A DNA stretch of 64,000 nt, taken from contig NW_022145597.1 in NCBI RefSeq assembly GCF_000002235.5, forward strand, positions 28,846,423-28,910,422. Reading direction: 5' to 3'. Under the pieces are notes generated by a model, which saw only the letters and a list, made by a program, of their open reading frames with translations, did not search any database and was not told the origin of the DNA. This stretch comes from Strongylocentrotus purpuratus. Lineage: Eukaryota; Echinodermata; Echinoidea; Camarodonta; Strongylocentrotidae. How positions within the stretch are numbered: the first letter of the stretch is position 1; the number at the start of each line of letters is the position of its first letter. Below, piece by piece: positions 37,569 through 50,218 of the stretch. The position numbers and the translations under genes were made by a program.

Positions 37569-38527
37569 TATCTTTCTTTCTTTCTCTCTCGCCCTTTCTC
37601 AATCTCTAGACTATAGACAATCGATAGAGCTAAGACAAATGTGCGCAACAAAAACATAGTTTTATGTTTGTGTCAAAGTAATATGGACCTACCCCCCGCC
37701 TGTAAGTATTCACGTCCTCTCTATTCCCATTTCCATCTCTTTCATTTCATTTATTTTATTATTATTCACTGGAGACCTACCTCAACCCGTCGACTGTTCT
37801 TTCGTAGATTCGTGCATACATAAAACATACAACACTAAGATACAAAACAACAATAATGAATATATTATTTAAAAGAAAATGGAGAAAAAGAATAATACAT
37901 AATACAGTTAGCAACTAAACGATTCATACCCCTTGTAAATTTGATCTTTGTGGTGTTTTTTCGTCACTCAAGAATGAAAGGTGGGCTCGTTGAATCAGGG
38001 CCTTTGTTGACTACTTTTGATGCAATCATTAATATTTCACATTCGCAAGAAACATAAATCGGGACAAATAAATTTGTAACAGTGAAAAATTACAAAAACT
38101 TGGTAAGATCATAAATAGTTTAGTCGTAAACTGTAAATACAAGTTATGTTTTTACAAAACCTTAAAACGTATTAGTTATTGCGTTAAAGATTATGACTAA
38201 AAATAAACATGACTAAAATAGTTATGAGCTATTTGTAACAAGTATTATACATACCGCATCGTATACTCTGGATCAAAATGGCGATATCCTTTGCGGGGAG
38301 ATAATCAGTTTATCACTCAACAAGAAGAAAAGAAGCGAATGATCGTTTTAGTTGAATCAATTGGTTTTGTGAAATAACAAGGGGCATGGATTAGTTGATC
38401 TATATAACGCTGACAGGAAACATGTCCGAGGAAGAGAAAATCGTGGCAACGAAGAAAACATTCACGTGCCGCATACAAAGTCATGCTTATCACATGGATA
38501 GAGCTATGTCTTACACCCTTGGGACGG

Positions 38528-38960
38528 AGTTAGGATTTTCACTTGGGAGATAGGATATTTAATTGGGATATCGCATATTTAATTGGGATATAGGATATTC
38601 AATTGGAATATAGGACATTAATTGGGAAATAGGATATTCAATTGGGATATAGGACATTTAATTGGAATATAGTATATTTAATTTGGTTATAGGATATTTA
38701 CTTGGGAAATAGGATATTTAATTGGGATGTAGGATATTTACTTGGGGAAAAGGATATTTAATTGGGATATTTGAATGTTTTTTATATAATTTTATTATGA
38801 TGTAGACTCACATTTTTAGTCTTTGGACTTTTTGACGAGATTGATTAGAAAATCGAATTTGAATTGAAAAAAAAAATATATATAGGATATTTAATTGGGA
38901 TATAGGATATTCAATTGGGATATAGGATATGATTTTTACTTGGAAAAAAGGATATTTAAA
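38528..38960 (+). repeat. 20-bp minisatellite, left part
   Basis: Many units of TAGGATATTTAATTGGGATA and variants (TTACTTGGGAAA, TTCAATTGGGAT). The array is broken by about 110 bp of other sequence near 38770-38880. It continues at 40685 on the far side of the nested MITE/hAT insertion. Confidence 0.85.
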
Positions 38961-39291
38961 GACTGAGGTCATTTAACAATGTTAAATCTGAGATACACGA
39001 CCCTACTTGTTATCAGTGTCTGTGATATGGTGTAATATTGAAGCCCTACAAAATCGCGCTTCAAAATGATCAAGAAGTGCCACAAAAAGTTTTTTTTTAA
39101 AAATCTTTGAGTGACCGGTTTTCCCATACTCATTTTCCCAAATAGACCGTAGTGTTATGAAAACCATTTGGCAAACGGTTTTCAAAATTTGTAATTCCAA
39201 TCATAATTATCTTGATAATCAGACAGGCGATCGGCTTGTAAAAGTCATGGGGTTCCTGACTGAACTTAAGTTTTATAATTATCATTGCAAC

Positions 39292-40618
39292 CAAGGGTGT
39301 CGATTTGTATCCTCGGTTGGAGGGATGATAGGTGCCAAAATATGATTGTCAATGGATCAAAGCAACCAAGAGGTAGAAGCGTGTAGCAGGTTGCATCCCC
39401 TCCCTTCCAAGTTATTAATTTTTTCAAGTCACCCTCAATATAGATAACATTTTAGAAAATATGGGACCCATGTGAGTCCCACATAGGCTTGCTACCTGGG
39501 TTATTATCCTCTCAAGCATATAGGCAGGATTTTAATTTAGGGGGGCGGTAGTGAGCACCTCCTAGGGGGTGGGTGCAGGGAGGGAAAGTTTTCCCCTTCC
39601 CGCGCGAAGTGCGGAAGCACTGACGTTTCATTAAATTATTAAAGAAAGAAGACGATTCGTTGTACCATTCTCGACTCTTAATCATTGTCTGAATTTAGTT
39701 TTCCCCCCCTCCCGCGCAAAGCGCGGAAGCTTTGACAATTCATTAAATTATTAGAGAAAGAAGACGATTCTTGTACCATTCTCGACTCTTAATCCTTGCT
39801 GAATTCAGTTCCCCCTTCCCGCGCGAAGCACGGAAGCTTTGAATTAAATTATTAGAGAAAAGAAGACGATTCGTTGTACCATTCTCGACTCTTAATCCTT
39901 GCTGAATTCAGTCCCCCTCCGTCCTCCCCTTCCCGAGCGAAGCGCGGAAGCTACGACGTTTCATTAAATTATTAGAGAAAGAAGACGATTCGTTGTACCG
40001 TTCTCGACTCTTAATCCTTTTTCTTCCTACGTCATCTTCCTATCTTCTTTCTCTCTCTCTCTTTTTTTTGGTGGGGGGGGGGGGGGGGGGTCGACCGCCC
40101 CCACCACCCCCTGGCTACGCGCCTGTATCCTCGCTGTCTCTCATTATCTCTCTCTCTCTCTCCCACTCTCTTCTGCTTTTTTTGCACTTTTGCGCTTCGC
40201 GCTTAACATTTACTAAGCTCGTTGCTTTTTAACGCTGCGGCTTTGCATTTGGCGCACTGCATTTCTATGATGCTGTTGATTGAATAAATTGAATAAATTC
40301 ATCAATTCCTGATGAAGCCGTATGAGCGAGAATTAAATTTATACTTGTCTCATATACGGTCGTCTTATTTACTTCGTTTTCTATTTATATATGTATGTAT
40401 TATGAAAATGAGATAGCAAAATGTGTATATTGATGGTCATCTTGCGAGTAATAACCATTAACTACTCTCATCGGGCTCTCATTAATTTTTCTCTTATTTT
40501 TTTTTTTGATGGTGAATTATTGGGGGGGGGGGGAAATGATTGTACAGGCCATCCCCCCACCTGAAATGTTGGGGGGATATATCCCCCCCATCCCCCCCCC
40601 CCGGGATCGACACCCATG
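39292..40618. mobile_element. hAT-like non-autonomous element, copy 2 (opposite orientation)
   Basis: This is the inverted counterpart of the 30771-32605 element without the MITE. It begins CAAGGGTGTCGATTTG and ends with the complement of CATGGGTGTCGATCC. Flanks are ATTGCAAC (39284-39291) and ATTGCAGC (40619-40626), an 8-bp duplication with one mismatch. It interrupts a 385-bp-family MITE whose halves continue on both sides. It has four units of the 113-bp satellite where copy 1 has five. Shared unique segments include TATAGGCAGGATTTTA, the CAATTCCTGATGAAGCCG region and ACGCTGCGGCTTTGCAT. Confidence 0.85.
39595..40020 (-). repeat. 113-bp satellite, array 3 (four units, inside hAT-like copy 2)
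   Basis: The units read on the minus strand, consistent with the inverted orientation of the host element. The hairpin block appears as CCGCGCAAAGCGCGG or CCGCGCGAAGCACGG. The C-rich stretch here corresponds to the G run of arrays 1 and 2. Confidence 0.8.
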
Positions 40619-40684
40619 ATTGCAGCATGAGCTAAATCCAGAATTTTGTTTCAGAATCGGAGACAAAGTTAACAGATCCCTTTG

Positions 40685-41265
40685 GATATAGGATTTTTAA
40701 TTGTGTTATAGGATATTTACTTGGGAAATATGATATTTAATTGGAATATAGGATATTCAATTGGGTTATATATTTACTTGGGAAATAGGACATTTACTAA
40801 TGGGATATAGGATATTTATTTGGGATATATAGGATATTTGATTGAGATATAGAATATTTAATTGGGATATAGGAAATTAAATTGGGATATAGGATATTTA
40901 CTTGGGATATGGGGTATTTACTTGGGATATAGGATATATAATTGGGAAATAGGATATGGGATAGGCCTATAGGATATTTAATTGAGATATAGGATAAAAT
41001 TTAGTTGGCATATAGGATACTTACTTGGGAAAGGGATTTTCATTTGGGTTATAGGATATTTACTTGGGAAATAGGATATTTAATTGGGATATAGGGTATT
41101 TACTCGGGACGTAGGATATTTATTTGGGATGAAAAGGATATTTTCTTTGAACGTAAAGGATATTTATTTGGGATGAAAAGGATATTTTCTTTGAACGTAA
41201 AGGATATTTACTTGGGATATATTATAAAGGATATTACTTTACTTGGGATAATTTCCTTGCTGTTT
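40685..41265 (+). repeat. 20-bp minisatellite, right part
   Basis: This continues the array at 38528-38960 with the same unit, degenerating to GGGATGAAAAGGATATTT near 41125-41180. Both parts were evidently one array of about 1 kb before the insertions. Confidence 0.85.
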
Positions 41266-41269
41266 TAAG

Positions 41270-43149
41270 ATCCACTGCCCTCTATCCACGGGTCCCCCTT
41301 GCTCAAGCCTCCCCCTTCTTTGGAACTAAAATACTTAACGAAATATAATCTGAATTAACCATCGCAACCTTTACAAACAGAAATAATAAATTGTTCGATC
41401 TTTCGAAACGAGTGAGTTTAGAAAATTGCCACATTGCGTTCCTTAACTATTTTTTGACGGACGGTAAATCACATTTTTCATTTTTTTTGGTGTGATTTTG
41501 TAATTTTGATTTATTTAGAATGTTGATTAACATGGAAAACAGATGAATTTGGAAATACGACGTATAAACCAAGCATAAATCTATAGGACTGTTGCACATC
41601 AGTTCTGGTCAAGTTGCATAGAATGTTTTCTGTATATTTTGTTTAAAGGAAGATTCACTCAGATAGAGGTCTGATCAAAGCTCAAAGCGACTCAAAGGGA
41701 ACAGCAAAACCACTGTGTTATTTTATTAAGGCATGCATCATAACGTTAATAGAGAAACTTATGTTTTTTATGCGCTTTATAAATATTGTATCATTATTAT
41801 AATTATTAATGCTTCGCTGAAAGTCTTGGCTGAGGAATGAAGTTAGTCATAAATGGTCGGAGAGAATAATTGTCTGGGGATAGTTTTGATAGGGAGGTAA
41901 TTGTCCTGTGAGTTGTCCAAGTAAGGGGCTGGTTTCTCTTGTGAAGCCTTCCGAGGTTATTGTCCAGGAGAATGGACTTCGATGGCGTACCATTTATATA
42001 GCTCACATGTGACCAATATAGGCAAGTCACGTGTGCCCTTCATCAGATTATTCTCATAATATAATCTTGAGCGGGATCGCGTGCATGAAGACTCGCAGGA
42101 AATTAACTTATAGGCGAATTCAATACCCTGTTCTTTTGCCTGTACCGCTTTATAGATCATGTTCAGAATAATCAACGCACTCGTCGTAACGTGTTATTGT
42201 CCTGCTCACACGTGACGTGCAAGGTCAATTAAAATCGCATTTAATTTAGATTTTTAAAATATAAAGTCTTTGTAATTGTGTTATGACCACATAGGTTCAA
42301 TTTATTGCTAGAGTGTCTTTTGGCTTATACGGTACATGAAAATGCCAGATTTTGTTAAATTCAGTTTTCAATCCATATAATCCATAAGGAATTCAACTGT
42401 ATGGTTAAGAAGAAAGAACCCAGCGACCCTTTTCTACTTCGATTTGAAAAGTGTCGTAGATGATTTTGATGATTTTGGTGAATTATAGAGTCACAGGCCG
42501 ATCATCAAGTCAATGCCTTTCTTGAAGGGGAGGGGGGCAAAAGTCGAAAATTCTGTGACAAGCATAAAATGAAATGAAATTAAATCAAATCAACAAAGGA
42601 ATTAGGACTCTTATTTTCTTCACAACACGATTCTTCTATATTCCTCCTTCCGATTTTAACCGGAGATACACCACTGTACTGAAGCATATACAGAAAGCAT
42701 AGCCCACGTGATCACGGTAGGCATGTACTGTACACACTACATCATAATCACCTCTATTATCTTGGATAAAAACATCGTATTGCGGGCATGAATAATGAAT
42801 ATCAATTATTACGGCAATTTTGGATACCTAGTTTAAAATACCCCCGGAAAATACCTATATGCTTTACTGTTTTCAAATAACAGAGGGAAAACAAATGAAT
42901 TAGAAATAATTAGGAAAAGGGTTACTGTTATATTGAGTGATGGATTCAAGGGTAATGGGGCTTATCGAGCTATACAGAAATGAGTTTATTCTTATCATCT
43001 CTCTATGTCACCTCTCTCTCTCTCTCTTTGTCTCTATCTGTCTGTCTGTCTGTTTTGTATGTTTGTCCGCCTCTCTACCTAGTTCCACTCAGTTCTCTCT
43101 CCTCTCTCTCTCACTCTCTCTCTCTTCTTAGCTCCCTCTTTTCTCTCAT

Positions 43150-43182
<33 letters not shown>

Positions 43183-44270
43183 AAACTGGTTTGTTTGAGC
43201 CTATAGTTGACAATCATCTCTCCATCTCATTAACTCTTTTCGAAAGAGAGAAAATGCTCGTGGAGTTAGTGAAACAAAATTGATATTTTCCTCATACAAG
43301 CATAATTATTTTTCATTCTTAATAAAGCAAGATTGAAAGTACAACCCAGTTATAACGGATTATAAACGCGATAATAATAAATATGATTATGACGATGGTG
43401 ATGATGAGAAGAATGATGAAAGTCAGCTTTTTTTTACGCACACACTGTCTTCGACAAAATATACATTAACAAATAATAAGCGTGATAATTAGCGTGTTGC
43501 AGGTTGACCTTATTAATGGTACATCACGATATATAACTTGTCGATAATAATAGCATTACAAATATGACTAATAAAGTTACATAGTGTAGTAGTAGCTGTC
43601 TGTCGCGAAGCGACAATGACCGCCTTCACTTTCACGAAGGCTGCTTGCAAATTAAAGGTGGGTCAGTAGCCTAGATTGAATAACAGTCCTTATCGATAGA
43701 AAAACAAAGAAGATGTTAAGTAAATCATGATGCTGTGGCTTCGGTAGTGCGTGCCGTCAGAATTGGATTGTGGAACCATACAAGAAAATGAGTCGGAATT
43801 GTGTCATTATGGTGTAATGGAATCCCAATGAATGGATGATAATTCATAACCCAAAGGCATAGTCTACTAATTCAGTTGAAACCGATTCATGGACTGTTGT
43901 CACGTTAACAAGGAAAAAACATCTTAGACTAAATGAGACTTTACTCGGCTTAACTTCCGTGGTTAGACCATATTTCAGACAATGTCTAAACCCAGCGGCG
44001 AGTGTAAATATATTATAGGAGAATACAGACCAAATAGGCTGCTTATTCAAAAAGAAAACATTCAAATAAAAATCGGTAATTTGTAAACCCTCTTAGATCA
44101 AGCTAGTCGAGCTTGATCAGAACATGATGTAAGATACCAGGAAAACCCCACAAGCTACTCGTTTTAAATCGCGACTCCCCGCCGTCGTCCTCCCTCTCCA
44201 CCCTTTATGAGTAAAAGGGAAAATGGCGATGTTATTATTACTGAATCCGTTTTTGTTTACCTGTGTGAAC
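41270..44270. other. No gene recognised
   Basis: Contains a repeat tail (ATGCGCTTTATAAATATTG near 41770), a CT microsatellite at 43010-43182 and otherwise unremarkable AT-rich DNA. No splice-supported coding segment was found on either strand. Confidence 0.55.
43010..43182. repeat. (CT)n and (CTGT)n microsatellite
   Basis: Mixed CT, CTGT and TCTC repeats. Serine/leucine-rich open frames over it are artefacts. Confidence 0.88.
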
Positions 44271-44274
44271 CACA

Positions 44275-45475
44275 AATTACGTATTTGATTAGGAAGTTGC
44301 ACATTTTAAATTCTATCTGAGAGGCGCTAAATATATAGCTTTGTTTTGAAACACTAGGAAAGGTAAACAGGTTTCTCGAGGCGCCTCGTTAAACGCAACA
44401 AATCCGCTGTTTCATAATCGCGATTTTCTCTCTCTCTCTCACTCCGCAGTAATGCCTGTTACGAAACGCCATCAACATCGACTTTGACTTATTGCCATTA
44501 TGATAATATGAAAAAGAACAACCCCCACACTTTGTTCACTGCTTCTACTTCCCAGCATCTAGATGAGGGTAAATCATAGAGTTGTTATATACAGCTATAT
44601 GCGGTACAGTTCCTGAAAAGGGAATAAATTGTTTCAAGAGCCACTTTGAACTACTCCAAAGAAGGCAGTTCGACGATGATCTGAGGTAGCTCGTCCCATG
44701 AAGTGTCCTGGGGAAATAACTAAATATGTAAGTTTCCATTGAAGAGCCTAGTCTCATATCGTTGCTGTTTACTCCTCCTTGTAGTTCGCTCACTGATTTG
44801 ACCTCATTTCCTTTCCTCGTCTCTCCTTTCCCCTCCGCGCCCCCGCCCCCCTTGTTTTATTAAAAAAATATCTATAGTTTTGTTTCTTTCTCTCTCTCTC
44901 TCTTTCTCTTTTTCCCTTCTCTCGAGGTAATTGTGTGTGATTATGAAGTTGCATATTCTTAATTTTTATCAGAGAGAGGGGGCCCAGATCTCTAAAATGT
45001 TTAATGAAACGTCAATAACGTAGAACATTTAGAACAATAAGATTCTGTACGAAATATCCGGAGAAGAGGTTGCTCGCGGCGCCTCTTTATGAACGCCATG
45101 TCAAACAGTAATGTTTCATAACCGCGATTTTTTTTCTCTCTCTCGATCTCTCTCTCTATTTCTCTCGAGGTAATTGTGTGTGATTATGAAGTTGCATATT
45201 CTTAATTTCTATCAGAGGGAGGGGGGCCAGATCTCTAAATGTTTAATGAAACGTCAATATAAATTAGAACAGTAATATCTGTACGAAATATCCGGAGAAG
45301 AGGTTGCTCTTGGCGCCTGTTTATGAACGCCACAATTCCGTTGTTTCATAACTGCGATTTTCTCTCTCTCTCTCACTCCGCAGAAATGCCTGTTACGAAA
45401 CGCATATGACGTCATCAGCATCAAATTAAACTTATTGGCTTTATGAAAACATGAAGAAAAAAACAGTCCTTGCAC
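44275..45475 (+). repeat. Triplicated segment of about 240-300 bp
   Basis: Three related units begin near 44290, 44945 and 45187 with GAAGTTGCA-ATT-TTAA-TT and TATCAGAG. They continue with GGCGCCT, a GTTTCATAA-CGCGATTTT stretch and a CT run. Units 1 and 3 also share CACTCCGCAG-AATGCCTGTT and ACGAAACGC. Units 2 and 3 share ACGAAATATCCGGAGAAGAG. Confidence 0.7.
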
Positions 45476-45893
45476 TTTATTCACTCATTTGACTATATAA
45501 TTTCCTTAATTTCTCCTCTCTCTTCACTTCGTCCCCTCTCCCCTCTTCTGTCCCTCAGTCTTTTGTTTGTTTGTTTCTTCCCCCCCCCCCCTCTCTCTCT
45601 CTCTTCCCTCTCTCCGGCTGTCTCTTTTTCTTCTTCTTTTTTTCTCGAGGTAACATCTTGCTTCATTGTACACGTGCATCTGATGCACATGTCACCCATG
45701 TAATCTAGATGAACGTGAAGAGGGGACTTGATCTGAATCAAAATAAAATGGACGTTTTTTTTTTTTTTTTTAAACCTGACAGCACTGAAGGAAAAAAGTA
45801 CATTTTGCATTCAAGCATCATACAGGAATACTAAAAGATAGATAATTGACATTCTAACAGAAATTAGAAGCTTTAAATCAACGGTAGATATTT

Positions 45894-46095
45894 AGTAGGG
45901 GTGTCGTGGTCTAGTGGATACGCTACCGGACAGTGGATCGCATGGTTCGCGGTTCGAGTCGTGCCGCGGCACTAATGTCCTTTGACAAGACGTTAATCTA
46001 CATTTGCCACTCTCCAGCCAGGTGAAGATATTTCAACAGAAACACTTCTAAGGGCTAGGCTATAGAGCTCTAATGAGGTTGGGCTTATTCAAAGT
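45894..46095 (+). mobile_element. tRNA-derived SINE, copy with clear A and B boxes
   Basis: GTGTCGTGGTCTAGTGGATA has an A box (TGGTCTAGTGG) and GGTTCGAGTCG is a B box, spaced as in a pol III promoter. The body continues with GCACTAATGTCCTTTGACAA, GACGTTAATCTACATTTGCC and ACTCTCCAGCCAGGTG, shared with other copies here. The 3' part is eroded. Confidence 0.75.
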
Positions 46096-46099
46096 GAAT

Positions 46100-47978
46100 C
46101 ATCATTAATCGTTTGCCGTGCATGGTTTAGGATTGAGGGATAGTCGTCTCGTTTCAGTTGTCAATAATAATGCATTTAAAGTCGATATTCATTGATTTTT
46201 AAAACTAACTCTATATTCATTATTGCAAAGTTGAAACTTTGATTCGACAAGGTTATCAAAATTCAATGTTTGGAATTTGGAAACATTCGAAGTAATGATT
46301 ATTATAAATTATTACACAACGCTTAAATACAGCCCCGGCATAGCACCTGAAGAGCTCTCCAAATGCTGCTGAGATGTGCGAGATCACAGTATGGACATGA
46401 CTTGCACATGACTTGCACAAGCAGACGATGTCCCAACATCTCACACATTTTCAGTGCCTGTGTTTTCATCTTTTCTTGAGTTCTTTCTCTTACTTCACTA
46501 CCGTCAGGCTAAATTTATAATCTATTGCCGCACACATGCCCCGTGTCCTTCTGTAGCTCCATCACCGTGGTCCGGATAGCATCTATTTCTTCCAGTCGAC
46601 TGACGTTCAGATTTGTTTCCTTCTCTCCTTCTCACTACGCAGTTGATAATAATTATCGCTGTTGAGCGATCATCTCGATAATGATCTTTCCTGAAAGGCA
46701 TTTTCCTCATCGTTTTCTCTTGGGTAATAGATTTGTATCCCGAACATGAAGAATGACAACACGTCATACAGTACGAACGAGTAATGTATCTAGGGAATAG
46801 ACCAAGTTTGCGGGGTTTCAAAATGGCGCAAAATAACAAAATTGAAGGGAAATTTATCTCTTGAAAAATATATTGACATAATCAAGAATACACGGTTAAT
46901 ACTCTTTTCTCAGCCACACCAGCAAATGTGGAGGGAGGGGGGGGGGGGTAGAATCAGATCTGGCAAAACCTTTTAATTTCATTTTCCGTGACTAAGCTTC
47001 TTGGAGTTGGCTAAAAGTGGCGCTTGTACATGTAACAGGCATTAATTGACAGTGGTTACAGCGAGAGCACGTGCCCCAAAATCAAGTGGTTACAAAAAAA
47101 ATGGAAGATGACGCGTTCCATTTCCCAAGTAAGGCCGGTGCCCCCACCTACCCCCCCCCCCCCCTCCCAATACGCTACGCCACTCATAATCAAAATGTGA
47201 AAAAGAAGCACTCACAATGCAGAAAACACTTAAAAATTGATACATCTTTAACAAACTCTCGCATTCATCTTCTTTCTTGTTTTATTGCATATATTTGATA
47301 ACAGCAAAAGAAATCATTCAAGTACACTGCATCTCTTCAATTCATGAATGTATAATATAATATCTAGGGTATTTCTATTTTACAGTATTGTAGTATACAA
47401 AGTTCGTTTGTTTCATGGATATACTAGCGCATGTTTGATTATTTATGTACATGTATACATAGCGTATAAATTCCTAACATGATATAAAAAAACAAAGTTC
47501 GAAGGAAAACACAGCTGCAATTAACGATATTCCATCAACACGAAAACTACGCCCAAAATACTCAAGTAAGAAATATAAGTATTTCACTCATAAGTACTAG
47601 ATAAAATACTTTAGCCAACTTGGCATTCAGTTGAAATTTCGGCTATAAATATAGCCTTACCCAAGTCTAAAAAAAAAGCTGGCAATGGAGCTGGCAGTGG
47701 TAAATAATATGGGCCGCCCACAAGCACATTCATTGGAAAATTCTTGTTTAGGGGAACAATATCCCACTCTCTTTCAGAGAATTAACCTGTTTTGCATTTT
47801 TCAAAACACCCCTTAAAACATACTTTTTTCCTCAGTAACTTAATTAATACGATTTACCTTCTTTTTTCTTTTTTTACAAGTCTATGGATTTCATGTTTCT
47901 TTCTCGCAATCTGTAATTTTATGAGCGGTACTATTTTTTGTTTCTAGCGCTTCTAAATTATAGATATTATTATTACTA

Positions 47979-48019
<41 letters not shown>

Positions 48020-49050
48020 CTTATTATTATTACTATAACGTTATTATCACCTCGTGGTAAATCAACTTTAAGCATTTGAATAGGCCTCATGTTGAAATAT
48101 GCGAACATGACAATGACGTTATCCGAAGTTATTTGGATTTTACAAAAAAGGGTGTTAAATTAGATTTTTCAAAAAAAGAAAAAAAAAAACCACACCACAT
48201 GTTTCATCCACAGCAAAAATACACAACAAATGAGGTCACTGAAAAATTGCCAGTGGCGACATACAATGTCGAAAAGCAAAATTACTGTAATTTTGCTAAT
48301 AATTAATATTTTGCCACCCTACTTTTTGGAAAGTTTCCAATATGATTTGTTTACTATATTTTGACCCTTTAAAATTGTTTAAGATTGTTACTGTGCAAAT
48401 CCCTGCACTCTTTACTTATATAACATGTCATGTGGACACAAACTACATAACTGAATGCATTTCACATTCCGGTAAGTAAACAAACATTATTATTTCACAA
48501 TTCAAATCAAAATTAATAAAAGTGTAATACATCACATGCAAACAGAAATAGATAAAAATACATGTAATAAATGTAATAAATCCAAAAAGCTATGAATGGC
48601 AAGACAAAATAAGCAGGAAAATACAATAATCGGAGTAAAATATTTTGTGAAAAAATAACAATTGTTATCTAACTGCAGTTTTGATCTACTTATATTTGCT
48701 GGACAAACAAGGATAATGAGAAAAAAATAAATGAAATGGCAGATTTTTTTCCAACATACCAATGTCAGCAAACAAATATCACTTGGAATGAATTGATTTT
48801 CCTTTTCCCCTACATGATCATATACTCATCTTTACTTAAAAAGCTCATGAATATACACATAAAAAGGTAGAAACAACTTGCCATGCATGCTACAACCCAC
48901 AAGACCAACAAAGTTAGCAATGTCTCATGGGCCTTGTGACAAATATACTTAGGGATCACTCCACAGATTCCAGTCATAAGAAATATCAACAAAAATAAGA
49001 TGAAAAGAAGGAAAAAATGGCAAGATAAATAAAAGGGAGAAAAACAATAA
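46100..49050. other. No gene recognised
   Basis: AT-rich spacer with a G run near 46928-46939, a C run near 47150-47164 followed by CAATACGCTACGCCACT (transposon-end-like), and an ATT microsatellite at 47961-48020. No coding segment was recognised. Confidence 0.55.
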
Positions 49051-49051
49051 T

Positions 49052-49140
49052 TCACCAATCAGTATCAATGTCTCCACCTCAACAGCGTTTCAAGGATCCC
49101 TGAAGAATTGGGAGAAAAATGGTGCATACTCGCTCAGTCA
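49052..49140 (-). pseudogene. Decayed copy of a BIVM exon and adjoining intron
   Basis: This segment matches 53800-53887, which is the 5' two-thirds of BIVM exon 53847-53764 plus its upstream intron. Shared stretches include GATCCCTG at the splice acceptor, CAATCAGTAT/CGATCAGTAT and CTCAGTCA in the intron. In the exon frame the copy reads D-P-stop-N-A-V-E-V-E-T-L-I-L-I-G where the gene reads [15 protein letters not shown]. It therefore has an early stop, a lost Trp and no donor. It lies 3.1 kb beyond the BIVM stop codon, in the same orientation. Confidence 0.7.
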
Positions 49141-49679
49141 CAATCATGATCTCCAACTTACAATATTCTTTGATTAATGTTCATGAAAACTTGAGCAAGT
49201 TTTTGATACACACCTAAAGCCCAGCGCACACTACACAATCATCCTACGCTCTGATTTTCGTAGAAAGGACAGTTAATGCGGTTATATTAGATAATAAAAT
49301 CTAAAAAGTCACTAATCCTTCTAATTTAGGTTCTCATTAATGATAAGATTATAACAAACCAGGATTTAGTGCATTTAACGCTTCCAGTCAGAAGAAAGCT
49401 GATTCGGCGTTAACTCGTGAGACAATCGCACATGTAGCCTACTGGTCTGACGTCACTGCGATTCTGAGCCGATCTAGCATTTCCCTCTCCAAGGAAGTAT
49501 GAAATCCCTTGAAATCTAGATTTTATTAATCATATGACTATTCAGATCCTCTGTCATTGAGATTTAATATGTGCGAATGTTCATATGAAATGCTGTAGTA
49601 AATTCTTCCAAAGTCGGACCACAGTTGGATCCTGTAGTGTGTGCTGGGCATTAGGAAGAAAACTTAAAATATATAAATT

Positions 49680-49807
49680 CAGGGATGCCAGTAAGAATTG
49701 ATCAGAGGGCCTGAAAATCATTTAGAATGAGCTATTTTGTACACACAAAAAAAGCCCAAACTATGGTTTGAACATAACTCACCAGGGCCTGAAAACTGGC
49801 ATCCCTC
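49680..49807. mobile_element. Short MITE with CAGGGATGCCAGT inverted ends, copy 2
   Basis: Starts CAGGGATGCCAGTAAG and ends CTGAAAACTGGCATCCCT. It is about 16 bp shorter than the copy at 11233-11376. Confidence 0.7.
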
Positions 49808-50174
49808 AGTGATTTATTACAAGCTATTCTTATCACCATCAACACAATTCTGATCAGTTACATCATCCCTGAAATGCACATATTTCTGCTATGCATAATA
49901 ACGGATTATCCTCGAAAGAGGAGGCCATACAAGACCTGGCTAGTAATTTATTATTGCATGGCTTGGACACAAGTAGATTCCTGGAACAGAATTATCCATC
50001 TGTGTAAAACTGACTGACATGATCAAACAAAAGAGGGCAGCATGCACCTTTTCTCACAAAAAACATGAGCTAACAGGAATACACATCTAGAGCTGTGCAA
50101 GTCCATCCTTTTTTTTTGTTTCACACTGCAGGCCACATATAAGATTTTAGTATTTAAAGAGATGATTGATAATA

Positions 50175-50175
<1 letters not shown>

Positions 50176-50217
<42 letters not shown>
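50176..50217. repeat. Long poly(A) tract
   Basis: About 40 consecutive A on the plus strand. No SINE or LINE body was recognised in front of it. Its length may be imprecise in the assembly. Confidence 0.9.

Positions 50218-50218
<1 letters not shown>

Larger units (their letters stand above)
38956..40684. mobile_element. TTAA-type MITE, copy 4, split by hAT-like copy 2
   Basis: The left part (38956-39291) and right part (40619-40684) together make one inverted MITE. Its ends are worn: TTAAAGACTGAGGTC on the left and AGATCCCTTT on the right. The MITE itself interrupts the 20-bp minisatellite, whose units continue on both sides. Confidence 0.75.

Noticed and set aside
38528..41265. Regularly repeated 20-bp units that could be mistaken for a CRISPR array
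   Set aside because: The units are contiguous with no unique spacers, and the context is eukaryotic.
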